A program made the position numbers and the translations under genes. Shown here in pieces: positions 46,037 through 58,100 of a DNA stretch of 64,000 nt. A model generated the notes under the pieces. That model saw only the letters and a program-made list of their open reading frames with translations. It made no database searches and was not told where the DNA came from. Source of the DNA: Cladorrhinum sp. PSN259. Its lineage: Eukaryota > Ascomycota > Sordariomycetes > Sordariales > Podosporaceae. Within the stretch, counting starts at the first letter, position 1; the number at the start of each line of letters is the position of its first letter. The stretch lies in contig MU867070.1 of the NCBI GenBank assembly GCA_033725935.1, forward strand, positions 186,001 through 250,000, in the 5' to 3' direction.

Positions 46037-46196
46037 AGTATTACCTGTCTTGACGCACCTCGCCTTCTTCGAGGATTTCACGCACTAGGTCGAGGTATTG
46101 GTATTCTTCGTGGCGCTTGGGAGGTGGTGGTGCTGAGGGAGTAGTAGCTGCTGCTGCTGCTGGAGGGGCAGTTGGAGGGTCGACGGCCACGGTCAT
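45102..46196 (-). CDS. Thymidylate synthase
   Basis: Two exons (46196-46045 and 45942-45102, 102-bp intron) encode 330 residues. A Pro/Ala-rich head (residues 1-30) precedes EEYQYLDLVREILEEGEVRQ and the RTGTGTISLFAPRPLKF signature. Substrate-binding and catalytic parts are intact: FTKAVIAELLWFIAGSTSS, GPVYGFQWRHFGAEY, YDRRLILSAWNPKDM, LPPCHMFAQFYV with the nucleophilic Cys, [20 protein letters not shown] and GDAHVYLNHVDAL. It converts dUMP to dTMP using methylene-tetrahydrofolate, for DNA synthesis. The intron holds a (GA)21 tract. The equivalent yeast gene is CDC21. The gene is convergent with the trehalose synthase. Confidence 0.95.
45991..46032 (+). repeat. (GA)21 microsatellite in thymidylate synthase intron
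   Basis: An unbroken GA run, read as CT on the coding strand, makes up 42 of the 102 intron bases. It starts 13 bases after the donor. Confidence 0.9.
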
Positions 46197-46649
46197 TTTG
46201 AAAGAGGAAACGGTGCGAGGTAGATTGTAACTGTTGTGAGCGATGATATGACAATCGAGATGCTTTCTGGTAATATTTATTGCGCAGTCAATGTGTTTTT
46301 TGGGGGTGTCTTTGTAATGTTCGAACATGCGCAATGCCTGGGACTAGAAAACGCGATTTCTCTCATTAACGCGTCTACACCAGACGCGTTCAGGACCCCG
46401 CCCCGCCAGTGTGGGGCCGTGTTAACTGGTTTTTGAACGCGGGGCTCAGAAATTTCGACAGCAGAAGAGAGGGGGGAGGTTGGTATCTAGCGATGCGGCC
46501 TGTCCAAATGAATACGGTATGTAAACAAATTCAACACGGGCATTCAATTCACTTCATTCACAACAGCATAAGAATCCAAGTCGTTGCATCACGCCTGACA
46601 CTACGCATGTAATCCCTTGTTTCAGAACTGCTCTTCAACAACTAATACA
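46197..46649. other. Spacer between thymidylate synthase and tRNA-Arg
   Basis: No gene is recognised. It carries the promoter region of the thymidylate synthase gene and the 5' flank of the tRNA gene. Confidence 0.5.
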
Positions 46650-46721
46650 GCCCGGCTAGCGCAATGGTAGCGCGTAAGACTTCTAATCTTAAGGCTGTGG
46701 GTTCGAGTCCCACGTCGGGTG
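46650..46721 (+). tRNA. tRNA-Arg, anticodon UCU
   Basis: A full cloverleaf can be drawn. The acceptor GCCCGGC pairs with GTCGGGT. The D-arm is GCGC-AATGGTA-GCGC. The anticodon stem TAAGA/TCTTA carries loop CTTCTAA (anticodon TCT), and the T-arm is GTGGG-TTCGAGT-CCCAC. There is no intron. The A-box and B-box (GGTTCGAGTCC) for RNA polymerase III are intact, and a T-rich stretch follows. It reads AGA codons. Confidence 0.95.
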
Positions 46722-47220
46722 CGTAATCTTTTCTACTACGAAAATGTAATTTTTTCATATATTTTTTCTTCTTTTCTTGTAATGTTCTCTTTTATTCTCT
46801 TTGTCAAGCTTAAAGCATTGAGGGGTTGCTCAATTCGGGGTCGTGGCTTTCTCTAAACCAAGAAAGATTAACATCCTCTTCAGAGGTTTCACCCAATTCA
46901 ATGCAAATTAACTGTCTTATGATATAACCCTGGGATACTCATTGAGTTGCAGTTTTGATATTTCTTCTTCAACTTAACGTTCAAACATGTAGATAGAAGC
47001 AGATCTTCATGGTATTCTCCTGTCTTCCAAATCCCCTTTTTCTCCCACTCGATGAAGGTTTTGAGGTTTCGTCTCATTTTTCATCACAAAATTACGATTC
47101 TTTGGACTCGCAATGCTAGTACCTTCATCATTTTTGAATGATGACATTTTGAGACTGTTAAATGGGTCACTAAGCACGTTTGACAGCCAACCCAGTGTAT
47201 TAATCGGGGACTTATAGTCC
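46722..47220. other. Spacer after tRNA-Arg(UCU)
   Basis: AT-rich sequence with no gene seen. T runs directly after the tRNA (46726-46775) would serve as RNA polymerase III terminators. Confidence 0.5.
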
Positions 47221-48505
47221 CTATCTTTTGGTCGCTATCTTGCGACTACTGCTGCTTCCTCCTGTTGTAAAAGTCGAAGTCAAACTTGCTGTGAAAGACT
47301 TTCCCTTCCTTATGTAAACAGTCGCATTCGGCTCAACGAAGCCACTTCCAGGTTGCCTGTGATAGACACGGTAATTGTCTCTCAACCAGTGAGGGACATC
47401 GTAAAAGGCACTGTCAGAGAAGTAAGTCTAGTCAGCAAAAAAAATACATCAAAAACTAAAACTAGCCAAATTGATAATGTCAAAAAAAAGCACTTACCAC
47501 CATTTCGCAGGTCTCTCGCCGTAGCTTTCGTCGTCATCCCCGTCCCTCCAGAACGTAAACTGCTTGATGATGACTGCCGGCCTCAAATCGACCTCTTGCA
47601 TCAGTTTGAGCAGCGTACTGTTCAGTGTCGTGTCGTACACCAACGAGCGAGAGTTGATGCTCATGAACCCCTCCTCGAGAAAGGCGACAGAATCAACGGC
47701 AGGCACGTCGGGCTTCCCGGGAATCTTCAAGGCCGGATAAGCGGGAATAAAATGCTGCTCGATATCGATGATTCCATCCTCCGAGCTGGCTCTCTTTTTG
47801 TTTTTGTTTTTAGGCAGCAGGCAATTCTCCAAGTCGTAAATGAAAAACTTTCGTCGCCTCTCCAGCTCCAGCTGCAAGGAAGGCCAGGTCTCGTTGTACC
47901 TGTTCCCCGCGCCGATGCAGACGCTCCTTGTGAAGTGAATTACCTTGTCGATTGTTGCGCCGGAATGTTTCAGGCAGTGTTTGAATGATCCGCGGACGGA
48001 TGATGGCTGTTGGAACTGATGCAGCAGTTGTGACCCTACGCTTTGGGGGTCGATGTCGTAGAATTCCCTTTCTGCGAGCAGAGCCCGCCGCATTAGGTGG
48101 TAGTAAGGGGCTGAGGTTGCAGGTTCCGGTTCTATGAGACCTTCTCTTTTATATATGAGATCGTCGAAAAGGCGCCTTGGCAGTGAGTCGATAATTGCAT
48201 TGATACTAGAGTTGATTACGAGTCAGTAAGTTTCTCTTGGTAACATTTGTGGCATTTATACTAATGAAGGAGATGACTTACTACTTTGCACCGACTTTAG
48301 CCCATTCATTGTGCCCATCTTCCTGCTTTATTACCTGCTCATATGCGGCCTTGATGTGAGGTGGCACCTCTAGATGATTTCGAACTAGAAATAAACCCCG
48401 TTTAAGAATTTCCCTCCTCTTGCCCTCGGAGTGGAAATTGTCCAAGTCGCCAGGTTGGAGCGGCCTTGCGCCTTCTGACGTCTTGGACGCGGATGATTCT
48501 GGCAT
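47221..48505 (-). CDS. SRR1-like domain protein
   Basis: Three exons are proposed (48505-48282, 48205-47498, 47410-47221), giving 373 residues. The middle part has the SRR1-like order: IDKVIHFTRSVCIGAGN (first strand and glycine turn), LERRRKFFIYDLENCLLP, PAVDSVAFLEEGFMSINS, RSLVYDTTLNSTLLKLMQ and RPAVIIKQFTFWRDG. SRR1 proteins were linked to circadian input in plants, and the fungal members are uncharacterised. The first two exons are secure by splice phase. The C-terminus is not: the simple third exon ends at 47221, but another frame of the same stretch reads KVFHSKFDFDFYNRRKQQ to a stop at 47246 and also looks coding. That version would need an intron of only 38 bp. Confidence 0.6.
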
Positions 48506-49482
48506 CTTAAGATTAACTGTATATTGATAGGAGATTTGATATCGGCTCTTCCCAGCGATTTCAGAACCGGGGAGGATTTTATATCAAGTATTGAGCGACT
48601 GCACAACTTGAAATCTCTCAAGTTAAATTCGGGTCGAATTCTTAGTACGCCAACAAAAGCATTATGAAACTGGGACACGGTGACAATGCTGTTGCTTGAG
48701 TTGGGCCTCTTCTTTGTTACCGTGACACGGACGTACCACCCGTCTGAATTTGAGGCCTCAAAGATAGAGGCCTCAAAGATGAAGATCCCTGAGTTGGCCA
48801 CTGGCTTTTGGCGGCAAGATTGGGCTCGAGCTCGTTGGCGGCGGGACGCGAATCACATGTTTCCAAGGTCAAGTGGGTTTGGGGCTGTGCAAGAAGCTAA
48901 GTGACACCCCATCGGTTTGCACGTGTACAATTTGCTTTGTGTGTACTTTCTACAGTAGATCACATTCCAGCCTGACCTAACAAAGTCTAAGGATGGCAGT
49001 TCACACAAGTCTTGGCATTTTTGTTTGCCCTTGTTCTTTTTTTTTTTTTTTTTTTTTTTTCCGCCGGCACATTGCAGTGCTTCTTGTGACGTCGTCATCC
49101 GCTGGTCCGAGGATAGCGCAAAAGAACTGTAATGGACTAAAGTGACAGCCCAAAACATCCCCGCCTAAAATGCTATTTTGAGTTAAAATTCCAGTGCAAC
49201 TTTCAAGATAGATTTGTGAGCCTACACTCTGCACAAGATACTCATCTGCGAAAAGAGACATGCCACTAACTCAAGCCTCAAAATCACAAAGAGCGTGTGT
49301 TGTCACAGTAAGCTGTGGACCCCGGACAAGAGGAAAAAGACAAAAGTAAACAGAAAACAGAAAACTGTATTGTAAGCTGATACAGAGAGGTCCAAAACTG
49401 AAAAAGAAAACAAAAAGGGGAAAAAGGGAAAAAGGGAAGGGGTGGAATGAACCACCCTCATGGGGATGAGATGACCTCTTCA
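48506..49482. other. Intergenic with T24 run
   Basis: No gene is recognised. T24 lies at 49037-49060. The last 150 bp before the tRNA are A-rich on the plus strand, so the minus strand has T runs downstream of the tRNA that suit a polymerase III terminator. Confidence 0.5.
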
Positions 49483-49554
49483 CGATCCGCCCAGGGGTCG
49501 AACCTGGAACCTCCTGATTCGTAGTCAGACGCGCTGCCATTACGCCAGCGGACC
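49483..49554 (-). tRNA. tRNA-Arg, anticodon ACG
   Basis: On the minus strand the acceptor GGTCCGC pairs with GCGGATC. The D-arm is built on GCGTAATGGCAGCGC. The anticodon stem TCTGA/TCAGG (last pair wobble or weak) holds loop CTACGAA (anticodon ACG, read as inosine), and the T-arm is CCAGG-TTCGACC-CCTGG. It is 72 nt with no intron. It decodes CGU/CGC/CGA. Confidence 0.93.
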
Positions 49555-50819
49555 TTGTATTCTTGAAGAGATCGTCAGAGTTTTCTCTTTGTGGAGTGCT
49601 GGGATTTGAGACGGTGGTGGTTGTACGGTGGTGGGGTTATCGTGGGGTATCCTGGGGAAAGCACGGCGACCGTCCGGCGACCGTCCGGCGACCATCACCC
49701 GTTGCCTGGAGGTTCGTTAAGTGTGACGGCTTGACGTACACGCAAGGTGCATGATTGCAAAAACCCTTATCTGGTGACGAAAGCCTGCAAGAGATCAAAT
49801 AGATGTCACTTCTTGCGGCAGGTTGGTTCAATAAAGATAAGGGAAGCGTTGTTGTATGGTGAGGGATGCCGATCAAATACCTGTCCAGGAATGAGGGGTG
49901 CGGCAGGGCCCTAACCCTCCATCCCATTGGGAATATGATGGGCAACGGGAGAAGATGCAGGATGAGACGTCAAGATAAGGTTGCAGGCTGAGGCTTCTCG
50001 TGGCTTTTTGGGGGTTTCGAGGTTGTTATGTCTGCTCAGAGAGAACACGAGGAAAAAGTGGTGTGAGGGTGAGAAACCACTAGGGAGCTCTGGACCGGCT
50101 TAATTGGGGTCGGATGAAGGGAGGCGGATCCCCTCACTCTTTCCCAAGGGAATTCAGAGAGAACTGCGGCCTCATCACAAAGTAATTTTCTCCAAAATAG
50201 AAACACGCAACCTTCCATTGTTGCGCCCTTCCAGCTTGGCAATGGTCATCCCTGAATCCGTCGACCCAGGAAAACAAAAGGGATTACCGATTGGAGAACC
50301 CCGCCTGACTCGCTTGGAAAAACTGTGGACTCACCATTTTACGGGTGTTTCCGCCGCGGAGATGCTGTTTTGTGAAAATACGGTCCAGAACCTGCCTGAC
50401 TCAGCCGATATTTTTATCAATTGTGAGCTGATCGACTCCAGCCAGACTTCACTCCAGATGCTCAGGCAGGGCACTGCTATGCACATCAGAATGCTGATTT
50501 TTTTTGCTCCTTCTCGTCCCAGAAAACAGGCGGTAAGGCATCGGCCCTCGGAGATGCTCAGACCGGCACTGGGCGACGTGTCGTACCACGAAGGTGAGGA
50601 GGAGAAAATGTGTTCGTCTGGACGGCCTTGAGTAGTGGATCGTCAATAAGCATAAATAGCCCAAGGATTCCGTCCGAACCTATGCTGTAGAAATACCAAG
50701 AGTGGACCATCCAACGTTGCAATCTGAATCCCCTGGAACGAGAGCACTCACCACTTGAGAAATCTACCAGGAACGAGTCCAACACAAAAAAAAAACACCA
50801 CCAATACAAGCCTGCCAAA
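49555..50819. other. Intergenic upstream of flavohemoglobin
   Basis: Three copies of an 11-bp unit (GGCGACCGTCC) are in tandem at about 49665-49695. An open frame of 175 codons (50104-50631, plus) has no motif or codon pattern that convinces me. The last 60 bp form an A-rich leader just before the flavohemoglobin ATG. Confidence 0.45.
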
Positions 50820-52073
50820 ATGTCATTGACAGCCGACCAAATCGCTATCGTCAAGGCGACGGCCCCGGTGCTCAAAGAGCATGGCGTCACCATCACCAGC
50901 GTCTTCTACAAGAACATGATCACCGAGGTGCCAGAACTACACAACTTCTTCAGCACAACCAGCCAGGCGACAGGCCGGCAACCTCGCGCACTTGCTGGGG
51001 CCGTCCTTGCCTATGCCACATACATCGATGACCTGCCAAAGCTCGCACACGCCGTTGAGAGGATTGCCCATAAGCACGTATCACTCCAGGTGACCGCTGA
51101 CCAGTACGCAATTGTCGGCAAATACCTGATCCAGGCCATTGGGCAGGTCCTTGGCGATGCAGCAACCCCCGACATCGTAGACGCTTGGACTGCCGCATAC
51201 GGCGTTCTTGCCGATGTCTTTATAAACCGCGAGGGACAAATGTACAAGAACAACGCCGCAGACAACTGGGCCGGCTGGCGCAAGTTCCGCATCACCAAAA
51301 AGGTCGCCGAGAGCAGCAACATTACCAGCTTCTATCTCGCCCCAAGCGATGGCGCAACTCAACTTCCCAAGTACCTGCCAGGGCAGTATGTGAGCCTGCA
51401 GATGTTCATCCCGGAGCTAGGATATCTCCAGTCCAGACAATACAGCCTGAGTGAAGGCCCCAAAGAGAAGCAAGAGTACTATCGAATCACGGTCAAGAGG
51501 GAGGAGGACCGCGATGCGGGCGTCGAGGGTCTCATCTCCAACCTCCTGCACAACAAGTATGTCGTCGGCGACGAGGTCGAAGTGTCGCATCCGCAGGGTG
51601 AATTTACTCTGGACCCACGAGATGCTAGCAAGGAGGGCGTTCCGGTGGTCTTGATATCGTCTGGTGTGGGCGCGACACCCCTCAAGTCCATTCTCGACAG
51701 CCTGGTTGCCCCTTCGGCAGTCAAGCGGCCGGTTTCGTGGATTCACACGTCGCGCTCGAGGCTCACTCAGCCGTTTGCCGACGACGTCCGGCGTATTTGC
51801 CGCGAGAATGACGGTGTTTCGGCGAATGTGTTCTTGCGTAAACTTGGACCCGAGGACCAAGCTGGTGTCGACTACGAGTTTGGGGACATCCGGCTCGACC
51901 TGTCCAAGTTGGATGGCGAACGCGACCTTTTCCTGAACGTGCCTGAGACCGAATACTACATTTGCGCGCCCGAGGACTTTATGGTCGACGTTCGTCGGAT
52001 TTTGGTTGGGCTGGGAGTGGATAAGTCGAGGGTTTTCCTGGAGCTGTTTGCGACGGGCGATGTCAGTGATTAA
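50820..52073 (+). CDS. fhb1: Flavohemoglobin (nitric oxide dioxygenase)
   Basis: A single exon of 417 residues matches the full family length. The globin part (1-150) has the distal Tyr (SVFYKNM), distal Gln (GRQPRALAGA) and proximal His (IAHKHVSL). The FAD domain starts at WRKFRITKKVAESS and holds RQYSLSEGP. The NADPH part has LISSGVGATPLKSILD and YYICAPEDFM, where the usual Gly of the Cys-Gly-Pro motif is Ala. Known reaction: oxidises nitric oxide to nitrate with O2 and NADPH, protecting the cell from nitrosative stress in the cytosol or mitochondria. An A-rich leader (CCAAAATGTC context) precedes the ATG. It is the nearest gene upstream of the polyketide synthase, but 3.1 kb away, so a functional link is unlikely. 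Confidence 0.95.
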   Translation: MSLTADQIAIVKATAPVLKEHGVTITSVFYKNMITEVPELHNFFSTTSQATGRQPRALAGAVLAYATYIDDLPKLAHAVERIAHKHVSLQVTADQYAIVGKYLIQAIGQVLGDAATPDIVDAWTAAYGVLADVFINREGQMYKNNAADNWAGWRKFRITKKVAESSNITSFYLAPSDGATQLPKYLPGQYVSLQMFIPELGYLQSRQYSLSEGPKEKQEYYRITVKREEDRDAGVEGLISNLLHNKYVVGDEVEVSHPQGEFTLDPRDASKEGVPVVLISSGVGATPLKSILDSLVAPSAVKRPVSWIHTSRSRLTQPFADDVRRICRENDGVSANVFLRKLGPEDQAGVDYEFGDIRLDLSKLDGERDLFLNVPETEYYICAPEDFMVDVRRILVGLGVDKSRVFLELFATGDVSD

Positions 52074-55000
52074 TAAATGGAATCCTGGCTGCACGATGCG
52101 TTGATCGGCCTTTTCTTTCGAATTGTTTTCATATTGGTATTAGCAGGCTTAGTTCTCCTCCATCTTTGTTTGCCGATTTTGTGTTAGATTTATGATATTG
52201 CACATACACTTAGAATATGAATTTGAAGACACTGTTTTTGGGAATTATCTTCGTCATTGTGTAACATTTAAATGCGGCGGCAAGACGCGTCTGGGGGTTT
52301 GGGCCGCGCTGGTGGTGACTCGGGTAAGCGCATTTGGCGCTTTTTGGCTTTTTGGCGGGGCGCATATTTGGCGGAGCTGAGCCCAGACTCTCCAAACAGT
52401 CCAGCCTCAGGTTCCGGCCCCCACCTCTCAGGTTTTGTTACTGTAGGCTTTCACACTTAAGCGATTGCAGCTCTGCCCTGTCCATGCGGTTCCAACTCGG
52501 AAGAAGGGACATCGTGCAGTGATCCTGAATCTGCTGACTTTTCATCATTCATTCGCAAATGACGTCGCTGATTGGTGCTCTTAGTCCAACATAATATCCA
52601 AATGTCATCAATGAGACGACTGGCAGCAGGCCTCCTCAAATTATAGATCTACTAGTAAGGTGCCACGATACGGACGCCTTAACTTGGAACTTGCGTTTCC
52701 TCCACCCTCAATTTGAACGCCGTGGATTTGTGAGACTTGGTTGTCGGATAACATCAAAGGTCGAGGTCTAGAAATAAAGCGCATTTGACTAGAAGCCATA
52801 ATGGTGATTGGAACTTTTTGGGGATTGTTCCCAAAAGCTTTCATGTGAATTAAGAGCTTTCCACCGGCAGTTTGAGGGAACCTGCTTCCCCAGCAGCTTC
52901 AAACCGGCACCCTTCCCCCCCCTAGAGATGAAGGGACATCCTTGCCACTGCAGCCCTGTCGAAGCACCGCCAAGGCCGCTACCCCGTGCCGAACCGAATT
53001 GTCGGGTCCGCTAAACGGTTCAAGACTTGACAGGGAGCTGGCAGCTGCACGTCATCAGCATCTACCCGACTTCATGCCTTCCACTCTTCTCGCATGATTT
53101 CCACGTTGATTCCATGACTCCATGCTGTCGATCAAATCTCAGTCCATGTGGCTTCTGTTGGAGAGGTTTTACATTTCCCCATTCCTTTCGCAATGCATTA
53201 GTGCCCAAGATGTTTCGGCCGAAAGATGATTGATCAGGGGCCTGAACAGGTAAAGGTCGTCTCATTAAGATTCGAACCGCACCGTCTAGCATTTCGGAAT
53301 GGAACACACTACCACTGGATGCATATTAGACCAAGACATTCTGACGCCACAGCCGTATTACCCAGCTGTCCCTCCGGATACTCCGTCCGGGAGGAAGATG
53401 GAATACCACCGGTGCGGGAACACAACGATGTGGCGGATGGAGCGCTATCTCCTCCTGGTAATTGCCCCGGCCAGGCGTCGTTTCATGTCACCAACCCGGC
53501 GTAACGGCGCGATGATGGCTGTTGTATTATATTATTGATCGCGAGCCCTCAACCTGGACCTCGATGTCGTGGAGATGGGATCGTGTCTTGTCTCAGCTCT
53601 GAAGGCAAGCCCAAGAAATCTCGGCAATTGCCTCCCCCACATTGTGGACTATGGCGCAAAGTCTTCAAGCACAGGTATTGGAGAGCCAAGGTGCTGGTGA
53701 ATCCCGGCCTGCCTCGTGTGTTACTGCGTGGCATCTGACGTCCATGCTGACGTCTGTCATGTGTCATTGCTGTTTTTTTCCAAATCAACATCCAATTGCC
53801 AGCTTCCATCTATCTCGTCTAGGAATAGGCACATGGAATGATTAATTGGATGTGATCTATTGCCACCCTCTACCTTGTCTTTGGGACACCTTGATGGCGA
53901 AGGTGCACTTTCCCGAATACAGCAGAACGGGTGACTTCCCCCGAGATGCTGGTGTTGCCGCTGGACGCCCCGAATTTCTGTCCAAATCTGGCTCAAAGTC
54001 CTTTCATCAATATGGCAAAGCCTACTATCACAAGGCGGGACAACCGGCTTCGCATACATGGGCTGATGTCTCTCTTGGCAGACTCGTTCATGGAATGACC
54101 AAGAGACCTTAGGTATTTCTCTCCCTCTCTTCCTGGCATTCGATTTCCTCGTTTTTTATCTTGTTGTCTCGTCATTCCCGGCCTTGTCATTCGTGAATGC
54201 GAGGTGGTCATTCTTGGTCATGCTTAGTCTACGCCTCGTGGGTTCCACGGGGATTCCTTGGAGTTCGGTCGGCGATGTCATACAAAAGGAAGGCACACCG
54301 GCGGGCAAACGCCGAGCGCTGGCATCATGGTTGTTGAATGTTCAATCAAGAGGGGCGAGTGGGCGTTGCCTCACTCATCTCTGACATCCAATGGATATGG
54401 CGCCGAGGGTAATAGCAGACTAATGCACAGGTGGTGGATGTCACTGATACCTAGGTAGAACGGGTGGAGCACGTCTTGCTGTGAAAACACCCGCCCGGGT
54501 GGGAAAAAGCACGTTTCCCCCGTTCTCTATCTTCCGCGTGTCTCGTGGGGACCAGGGAAGAAGCCGGAGCCCGGGCGGACCACTGCGAGCTGTTGGTTGT
54601 TTGGCTGGCTCCCGGGAGGGTGTCTACGACGCATTAGGTCCTTCCTCGCAAGGTCACACTTCACCTCTCTGGGTCACTTGCAGTAAGGCCACTAGCAATA
54701 GCTGCTGCAGTTCCCAAAACTCGAGGACCGTGGCCATAGCTTCCTGATTGGGCGACAACGACCAGCTTATCTTAGAGCTGCTGTTCTTAAAATTTTGCGA
54801 CTGCTTCCAGTCCATCCCCCCTCTCACCACTCTTTTATCTCTCCACCCCACCGCTGTAGATTGCAAAAACTCTCCATTGTTGGGATCGAGATCTAGCCCA
54901 TTGCATCTTTCTTTCTTTGGTTAGGAGTTTGGCTCTTTGCTGTCATTCATTATTGATCCGAGCAAGCGAGTATTTCTTCCTAACAAATTTTCTTTCATCT

Positions 55001-55167
55001 CCTTCCCTACCTGTACCACCTCGTCGCCTCTCTTTGTTCCTTCAACCGCATATCGACATCCCACCAAGCGGCATCAGACCCGTCAGCTCCGAGACCCCAG
55101 ATTCAGATCAACATCTGGTCATCCGTCTGGAATCCAATTGCCGCATGCACCGAGACCAATTGGCGAC
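52074..55167. other. 3.1-kb gene-poor region before the polyketide synthase
   Basis: Only short ORFs are present (up to about 90 codons), none with recognisable protein features. The last 230 bases are pyrimidine-rich leader. The reading frame of the PKS is open back to 54937 but has no ATG there. Confidence 0.45.
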
Positions 55168-58100
55168 ATGTCGTACAAGACTCCTATTTCCGAACCCATC
55201 GCCATCGTGGGGTCGGCATGCCGCTTTGCTGGCGGCGCGACGTCTCCCTCGCGGCTCTGGGACCTCCTCGTCAATCCAACCGATCTCACCAAGGACATTC
55301 CAAAAGAACGTTTCAACATCCAAGCGTTTTACCACCCAGATGGCGAGTATCATGGCACCACCAACTCCCCAATGGCTTACTTCCTCGAGCAGGACCATCG
55401 CGTGTTCGACTCCAGCTTCTTCAACATCACCCCCAGAGAGGCAGAGGCCATTGATCCTCAACAGCGAATGCTTCTCGAGGTCGTTTACGAGGCACTGGAA
55501 TCTGCAGGTTTTACCCTTCAGCAATACGCCGGCGAAAAGGTCGGTGTCTTTGCTGGTCTAATGACCGGCGACTACGACACACTATCACAGCGCGATGAAC
55601 TTCACACCAGCCAGTATTATGCCACAGGCAATGCACGCTCGATTCTATCAAACCGTTTGTCTTACTTCTTTGATTTCCGAGGTCCATCCATGACTATCGA
55701 TACGGCATGCTCTTCCAGCCTGGTTGCGCTTCACCAGGCTGTCCTGAGCGTGCGGTCTGGAGAGTGCGACATGGCTTGTGTCGCGGGCGCCAATCTTATC
55801 CTCACTCCCGAGCAGTTCATTGTCGAGTCGAACCTGCACATGCTCAGCCCATCTGGTCATTGCCAGCATTTTGATGCCAATTGCGACGGTTATGCACGTG
55901 GTGAAGGCATCGCCGCCATGTTCATTCGGCCCCTGAGACAAGCACTCGCCAACGGCGACAACATCGTCGCTGTTATTCGGGAAACAGCCACCAATTCGGA
56001 CGGCCGTACTAAAGGAATTACCATGCCCAATTGGGAAGCCCAATCGGCTCTTATCCAAGACACATATCGCCGGGCGGGCCTCGATATCGACCGCATTGAA
56101 GATCGTTGCCAATACTTCGAATGTCACGGCACCGGAACCGCTGCAGGCGACCCCAATGAGGCCCATGCCATTGAGGACGCTTTTTTCGGCCGTAGGGGCT
56201 CCACGGCAGACAAGGCACCGGTTCTTCTGGTCGGATCCGTCAAAACCGTTATTGGTCACACCGAAGGTGCTGCCGGTCTGGCTGGTGTTTTCAAAGTTAT
56301 CGAAAGCATGGAGCACAGCACAGTGCCGCCGAACCTGCATCTGAAGACGCTTAACCCCGCGGTCGAGAAGTTCTATAGCCACCTACGGGTTTCAACTAGC
56401 CCGGTTCCGTGGCCGACAGTACCAGATAGTCAACCCAGACGCTCTAGCGTCAATTCCTTTGGTTTTGGTGGCAGCAATGCTCATGTCATCGTCGAGCAGT
56501 ATACCCCCAAGATACATGATGCCTCAGTTGAGTTCAAGGCCACCACTCGAACAACCCTCTCCACCTCACCTCCAAAGAATTCGCAAGAATTGTGCTTGCC
56601 ACTGTTACTATCCGCTCAATCTCCGACATCCCTAGTCAATGTCGCAATCCAGTATCGCGACTACATCTCCAGTGACTCTGGTCCAAGTATTACCAATATA
56701 GCGTGGCACACTGCTGGTCTCAGCTCATTTTCACACCGACTTGCAGTCGCGAAAACTGATACGGATGGACTCATTGGCGCGCTTGATACCATAATCAAAC
56801 AAGCTCAGAATTCTTCTTCAGTCACCATCGGATCTCGGCCGCGCACCAGCTCTACCGAGTTGAAAATCTTAGGAATTTTCACCGGTCAAGGAGCGCAGTG
56901 GCCAACGATGAGTCGCAACCTGTTATTGAGCAACCAGCGCTTTGCCACGACAATCAGATACCTTGACGAGATCCTAAGGAATTGTGATGACCCGCCCAAA
57001 TGGACGCTTGAGCAAGAGATCTTGACCGATAAGGAACAGTCGAGAGTCCAGACCCCAGCAATATCACAGCCACTTTGTACAGCAATTCAGGTTGCCTCTG
57101 TCGATCTTTTAAAGAGCCTTGGCATCACATTTCACACCGTGGTGGGCCATTCGTCTGGCGAAATAGGCGCGGCCTATGCAGCAGGCAGGATTTCGGATAA
57201 GGAGGCCATACTGATTGCACACTACCGTGGAGTAAGTGCCCGACTTGCCTCGAGTCCTAGAGGCGCCAAAGGTGGTATGATGGCTACAGGTCTGAGCAAG
57301 AAGGATGCCGCGGACTGGTGTGGCCGGGAGCTGTACAGGCATGCAGTTTGCATGGCGGCCAGCAATTCGCCAACGAGCACCACACTTTCTGGGGATTTGG
57401 ATATGATCGAATTGATGTTCAAGAATCTCAAAGCAGATAAGATTAGCGCGACGATTCTGAAGGTCGATGCGGCCTATCATTCACCACACATGGACGCACC
57501 GGCCGTTGAGTATATCGAGAAGCTCAAGGCATGCGACATCGCCCCATCTGCGGATGGAAATGGTATCAACTGGGTGTCCAGCGTTTCTGGTGGTGGTCAG
57601 GCAGACAATGACGCTTTGCAAGCAGCTTACTGGAGGGACAACATGGCTAATCCTGTGCTATTCTATGAAGCAGTCAAGTCAGCTGCTGCGCAGTTCGGCC
57701 CATTCGACTGCGTGATAGAAGTTGGTCCCCATCCCGCACTCAAAGGGATCGTGCTCGACACACTGGGAAAAGATCTTGGAATCCCATACAACGGCGTTCT
57801 AAATCGACGTCTCGACGACCGCGAAGCATTTGCGACATTCCTTGGTTGGATGTGGACCGACCTCGGCGCCTCTACCGAACAAATCCGGCAGTTTATCCTT
57901 GGGTCATTCCAGCCTGATGTTGTGCACAGCCGCCTCAGAGATGCGCCAGCTTACCCCTGGGACCACTCACAGCATCATTGGAGGGAGTCACGGATCTCTA
58001 GACAATACCATTTCAAGGAGGATAGGCCACACGAGCTTCTGGGTGTCCGAACCCGCGATGACAACAAGCACCAGTTGAGATGGCGCAATATCCTGAGAGC

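Noticed and set aside
50104..50631. 175-codon ORF upstream of flavohemoglobin
   Set aside because: No recognisable motif, and it sits where the flavohemoglobin promoter should be.
53299..53538. Short plus-strand ORF in the gene-poor region before the PKS
   Set aside because: Only 79 codons, no domain and no splice-linked exons.
54937..55167. N-terminal 77-codon extension of the PKS
   Set aside because: The frame is open but contains no ATG; the sequence is pyrimidine-rich leader and the KS domain starts normally after the ATG at 55168.
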